Assembly: GCF_021369635.1 (NCBI RefSeq)
Contig: NZ_JAJNBZ010000001.1
Span: 186,001 to 250,000, forward strand
Direction: 5' to 3'
Length of the DNA stretch: 64,000 bases
DNA from: Paenibacillus profundus
GTDB lineage: Bacteria > Bacillota > Bacilli > Paenibacillales > Paenibacillaceae
The notes beneath the pieces are model-generated. The model worked only from the letters and a program-made list of their open reading frames with translations, was not told the DNA's origin and did no database searches. A program made the position numbers and the translations under genes. Shown here in pieces: positions 61,370-64,000 of this stretch. How positions within the stretch are numbered: position 1 is the stretch's first letter; every line of letters begins with the position of its first letter.

Positions 61370-62583
61370 GATTGGGTTGTTGATTTGGACGCGGATTTTT
61401 TTTGCGGATGCACCCTGTTGTACTCCCTCGAGACACTGAGTAATATACCGATGCTTCCCAATGTAATAAATAACGAGGAGCCGCCATAACTGATAAGCGG
61501 CAGCGTAACTCCCGTAATCGGAATCGTGCGCGTCACCCCGCCGATATTAATGAATGCCTGAATCGCAATAATTCCGACGATGCCGACACTTACGAGCGTG
61601 CCATAAATGTCCGGGCAGCGGACAGCGATAAGAATGCCCCGCCAAATAAACAGCAAATAGACAACAAGAAAGATGCTTGTTCCGATAAAGCCCCATTCTT
61701 CTGCAATGATGGCGAAAATAAAATCATTGTATGGATACGGAAGATAGAGCAGCTTCTGAATGCTCTGTCCAAAGCCGGCCCCTGTCCATCCGCCATGCGC
61801 AATTGCCTTCAACGAGTGCAGCAGATTGTAGCTTGCTGCTTGCGTATCGTGAAAAGGGTCAAGCCACGATTGAATCCGGGCGAATTTGTAGCCGCCAGTC
61901 AGCTTGTCCGGAGAAAAAAGCATGCTGAGTCCGAGCACGACGAGCACTCCGGTCAGCCCAACCAGCATACAATTCATAATGTGCTTCAGGTTCGCTCCGC
62001 CAGCGATAACGATGACGCCTGCGCAGGCCGCCAAAATTAACGCTCCCCCCATGTCAGGCTGCAGCATAATAAGTCCGACGACGAAGCCGACGATAATCAT
62101 GATGGGGAACAGCCCTTTCTTGAAATCGCGGAACTTCTCGCCTTTCTTTGTAATCAAAGCAGCGAGATACAGAACCGTCGCAATCTTGGCCAGCTCTGTC
62201 GGCTGGACGCCGATGGAACCGATACCGAACCAGCTTCTTGCGCCGTTAATATCTTTACCGATATAAGGGACGAGCATGAGCATAATGATTGTAACGATAA
62301 ATAGAGGGATGAACAATTTTTTGTAGGCCGTATACCGGATATTCATCGCAATGAACATTGCAATAATGCCGATAACGGCCCACATTAGCTGACGTTTGCC
62401 AAAGTATAGTGCATCATGGTTGTATAGTTTTGAAACGGCAGCTAAGCTCGAGCTCGCGCTAACCACCATGACGACACCGAACCCCACGAGAAGCAACGTG
62501 AGCACAAGCAATAGAAAATCAGGCGTGCCTTTGTTGATGGGAGTCGGGTTCTCTCGTTTCATGGGTCTATATGTTCTAGTCAA
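61333..62583 (-). CDS. FtsW/RodA/SpoVE family peptidoglycan polymerase
   Basis: This 416-residue SEDS-family membrane protein has about ten helices, with the conserved MLQPDMGGA and GGSSLFITL (late GGSS) segments and an extracytoplasmic KFARIQSWLDP loop. SEDS proteins polymerise glycan strands with a partner transpeptidase in division, elongation or spore cortex formation; no partner gene is adjacent, so the role is open. TTG 62583 lies 10 bases after the upstream gene; ATG 62562 is an alternative. Neither has a strong ribosome site, so coupling is likely. Confidence 0.92.
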   Translation of the reverse strand: MTRTYRPMKRENPTPINKGTPDFLLLVLTLLLVGFGVVMVVSASSSLAAVSKLYNHDALYFGKRQLMWAVIGIIAMFIAMNIRYTAYKKLFIPLFIVTIIMLMLVPYIGKDINGARSWFGIGSIGVQPTELAKIATVLYLAALITKKGEKFRDFKKGLFPIMIIVGFVVGLIMLQPDMGGALILAACAGVIVIAGGANLKHIMNCMLVGLTGVLVVLGLSMLFSPDKLTGGYKFARIQSWLDPFHDTQAASYNLLHSLKAIAHGGWTGAGFGQSIQKLLYLPYPYNDFIFAIIAEEWGFIGTSIFLVVYLLFIWRGILIAVRCPDIYGTLVSVGIVGIIAIQAFINIGGVTRTIPITGVTLPLISYGGSSLFITLGSIGILLSVSREYNRVHPQKKSASKSTTQSQKKDYRPLRPV

Positions 62584-62593
62584 TGGAGAACCA

Positions 62594-62935
62594 TTACGCG
62601 CTAAGCGCTTGCTTCAATTCATTCAGCTTCTGCGTAGCTGAATTGAGAATTGGCTGCGGAATCGGCGTGTCGTAATCCAATCCGTGCGGGAAGGAAGCAC
62701 GACCCATGTAAACCGCTTCTACCGCCAGTATCGTGTCAGGCTTCTCCAGCTTGCCTTCCTTTACACGAGTGTTGATGCGCAGAAAGTATTCTTCTCCGTT
62801 GGCTTCAAATTTCAAGTCATATGTAGCACGGTAATATTCCCATTGCCAGCGTACAAAACCAATATCTTCTGTCACTTCGTCCAGATAAGCCAGGTCAGAT
62901 TCGAGCCCGATAAGGCCGGAATTTTCGATAATCAT
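62594..62935 (-). CDS. YugN-like family protein
   Basis: This 113-residue protein matches the YugN-like family: WQWEYYRATYDLKFE and EYFLRINTRVKEGKLE in the middle and MGRASFPHGLDYDT toward the end. Function is unknown. ATG 62935 follows AAGGAGG on the minus strand. It is the first gene of a pair with the FtsW-type gene. Confidence 0.88.
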   Translation of the reverse strand: MIIENSGLIGLESDLAYLDEVTEDIGFVRWQWEYYRATYDLKFEANGEEYFLRINTRVKEGKLEKPDTILAVEAVYMGRASFPHGLDYDTPIPQPILNSATQKLNELKQALSA

Positions 62936-63179
62936 GCACCTTTTCCTCCTTCAAATGATTGCCTAGCATTTAGTAGTTCGTATTCCAAACAGATCCTCAT
63001 GATCCTCTTTATCATGATAGTATGTTTCCAAGTCTTGTGCAAGACATCCCTTGTCCCTCGCGGCATGATTTGGCCTCATATGTTGGCAAACCGAAAATGC
63101 GTCGTCGCAACGCACAGGCGTATGGTACAATATAGAAAATGAATCAATGCACCGAATGGCTAGTTAGGGGGGAGAGAGT

Positions 63180-64000
63180 GTGACACGTACGTTCGTATCT
63201 CATTGGAAGAAAGCGCTCACAGCGAACTATGAGCAGACCATTGCTTGGCGGCGTCATTTGCATCAATATCCGGAAGCTTCCTATGAGGAGCGGGAGACAG
63301 CCCGGTTCGTGGCTGACCATTTGATATCGTTCGGCATTGATATCCAGAGGGGTGTCGGCGGTCAAGGCGTGGTCGGCGTCATTCAGAACGGAGAAGGACC
63401 GGTCGTCACTCTGAGGGCGGATATGGATGCCCTGAATATGCAGGACGAGAAGGACTGCGCATACCGCTCGAAGGTACCGGGCGTGATGCATGCATGCGGT
63501 CATGACGGGCATACAGCCGTCCTGTTGTCCGTCGCCAAGGTGCTGGCGGAGCATCGGGACAACTGGTCGGGAGAAATCAGATTCCTGTTCCAACCGGCTG
63601 AAGAAGTCAGTCCTGGCGGAGCGCAGGCGATGATTGGCGATGGAGCGATCGAAGGCGTGGACAGCATGTACGGCGTGCACTTATGGACGCCGCTGCAAGC
63701 CGGTGTAATCGCAACGCGCACGGGTCCGATGATGGCGGCAGTGGACGATTTCTTTTTGACGATATACGGCAAAGGCGGACACGGCGGCATGCCGCATGCA
63801 TGCATCGATGCGGTTGTGGTAGGCGCAGCACTGGTGCAGCAGCTGCAGACTATCGTAAGCCGCAACGTGTCCCCGCTGCAGCCAGCCGTCGTATCCGTAG
63901 GGTCGCTGCAGGCAGGGATGACCCAGAACGTCATTGCGGATCACGCGATATTGAAGGGGACAATTCGCTCGTTCGATTCGACGACCAGGAAGCTTCTGCG
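63180..64000 (+). CDS. M20 family amidohydrolase, 5' part (runs off the window)
   Basis: A frame opening with GTG at 63180, after AGGGGGGAGAGA, stays open to the end of the window (273 codons seen). The product has M20D-type motifs: WRRHLHQYPEASYEE, TLRADMDALNMQDE, GVMHACGHDGHTAVLL and LFQPAEEVSPGGAQAMI. These bind two metal ions. Relatives hydrolyse N-acyl amino acids, N-acetyldiaminopimelate or hippurate. The C-terminal part is missing, so the substrate class is open. Confidence 0.93.
   Translation, partial: MTRTFVSHWKKALTANYEQTIAWRRHLHQYPEASYEERETARFVADHLISFGIDIQRGVGGQGVVGVIQNGEGPVVTLRADMDALNMQDEKDCAYRSKVPGVMHACGHDGHTAVLLSVAKVLAEHRDNWSGEIRFLFQPAEEVSPGGAQAMIGDGAIEGVDSMYGVHLWTPLQAGVIATRTGPMMAAVDDFFLTIYGKGGHGGMPHACIDAVVVGAALVQQLQTIVSRNVSPLQPAVVSVGSLQAGMTQNVIADHAILKGTIRSFDSTTRKLL

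Overview
The window looks like a chromosomal segment of a Paenibacillus-type bacterium (Firmicutes, Paenibacillaceae). Evidence: strong AGGAGG-type ribosome binding sites with frequent GTG and TTG starts, moderate GC, intrinsic terminators after most transcription units, and Bacillus-type marker genes (ccpA, ytxJ, acuA/acuC/acsA, rpsD with a leader RNA, ytrP, ylaN, speA, YktB/DUF1054, YugN, DUF1292, DUF1885, DUF3055, DUF3892). The gene order ytxJ-ccpA ... acuC-acuA-acsA ... rpsD-ytrP resembles the B. subtilis chromosome. No prophage, CRISPR array or transposase gene is visible.

Layout. 1-5034: end of the pyrimidine operon (carA end, carB, pyrF, pyrE). 5036-12627: a five-gene envelope ABC system (ATPase, HlyD-type lipoprotein, 957-residue FtsX-type permease, second ATPase with an AbrB-like tail, family 1 solute-binding lipoprotein). 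12700-15021: small genes, four tRNA genes plus tRNA-Val, and ung. 15056-21412: mostly small or uncharacterised genes and a peptidoglycan amidase. 21415-30733: speA, an MFS pump, gnd, aroK, an aroA-like gene and housekeeping genes. 30856-34460: a PTS EIICBA-EI pair. 34538-42750: DJ-1/PfpI protein, ytxJ, ccpA, MTA/SAH nucleosidase, acuC, acuA and acsA. 42776-49346: a sugar ABC operon, then an EIICB permease and its PRD antiterminator. 49372-59149: a class A PBP, rpsD, a GAF-GGDEF protein, an M29 aminopeptidase and a Crh-like HPr paralogue. 59272-64000: ylaN, a cation/proton antiporter, an Asp23 protein, an FtsW/RodA protein, a YugN protein and the start of an M20 peptidase.

Carbon control is a recurring theme. 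The window holds ccpA, an HPr-like protein with the Ser46 region but no His15 region, two PTS permeases, an extra EI, a PRD antiterminator, the acetyl-CoA synthetase control genes and candidate cre sites. A near-consensus CodY box lies inside the ccpA promoter spacer.

The most unusual feature is a dispersed, structured repeat (family A here) seen at about a dozen places between genes. Its long form is about 135-260 bp with roughly 30 bp imperfect inverted ends and internal hairpins. Its short form is a 35-40 bp hairpin. Several copies begin exactly at, or supply, the stop codon of the neighbouring gene, and two copies form a 183-bp tandem array inside the sugar ABC operon. A second dispersed repeat (family B, about 120 bp, three copies) and a 61-bp three-unit tandem repeat are also present.
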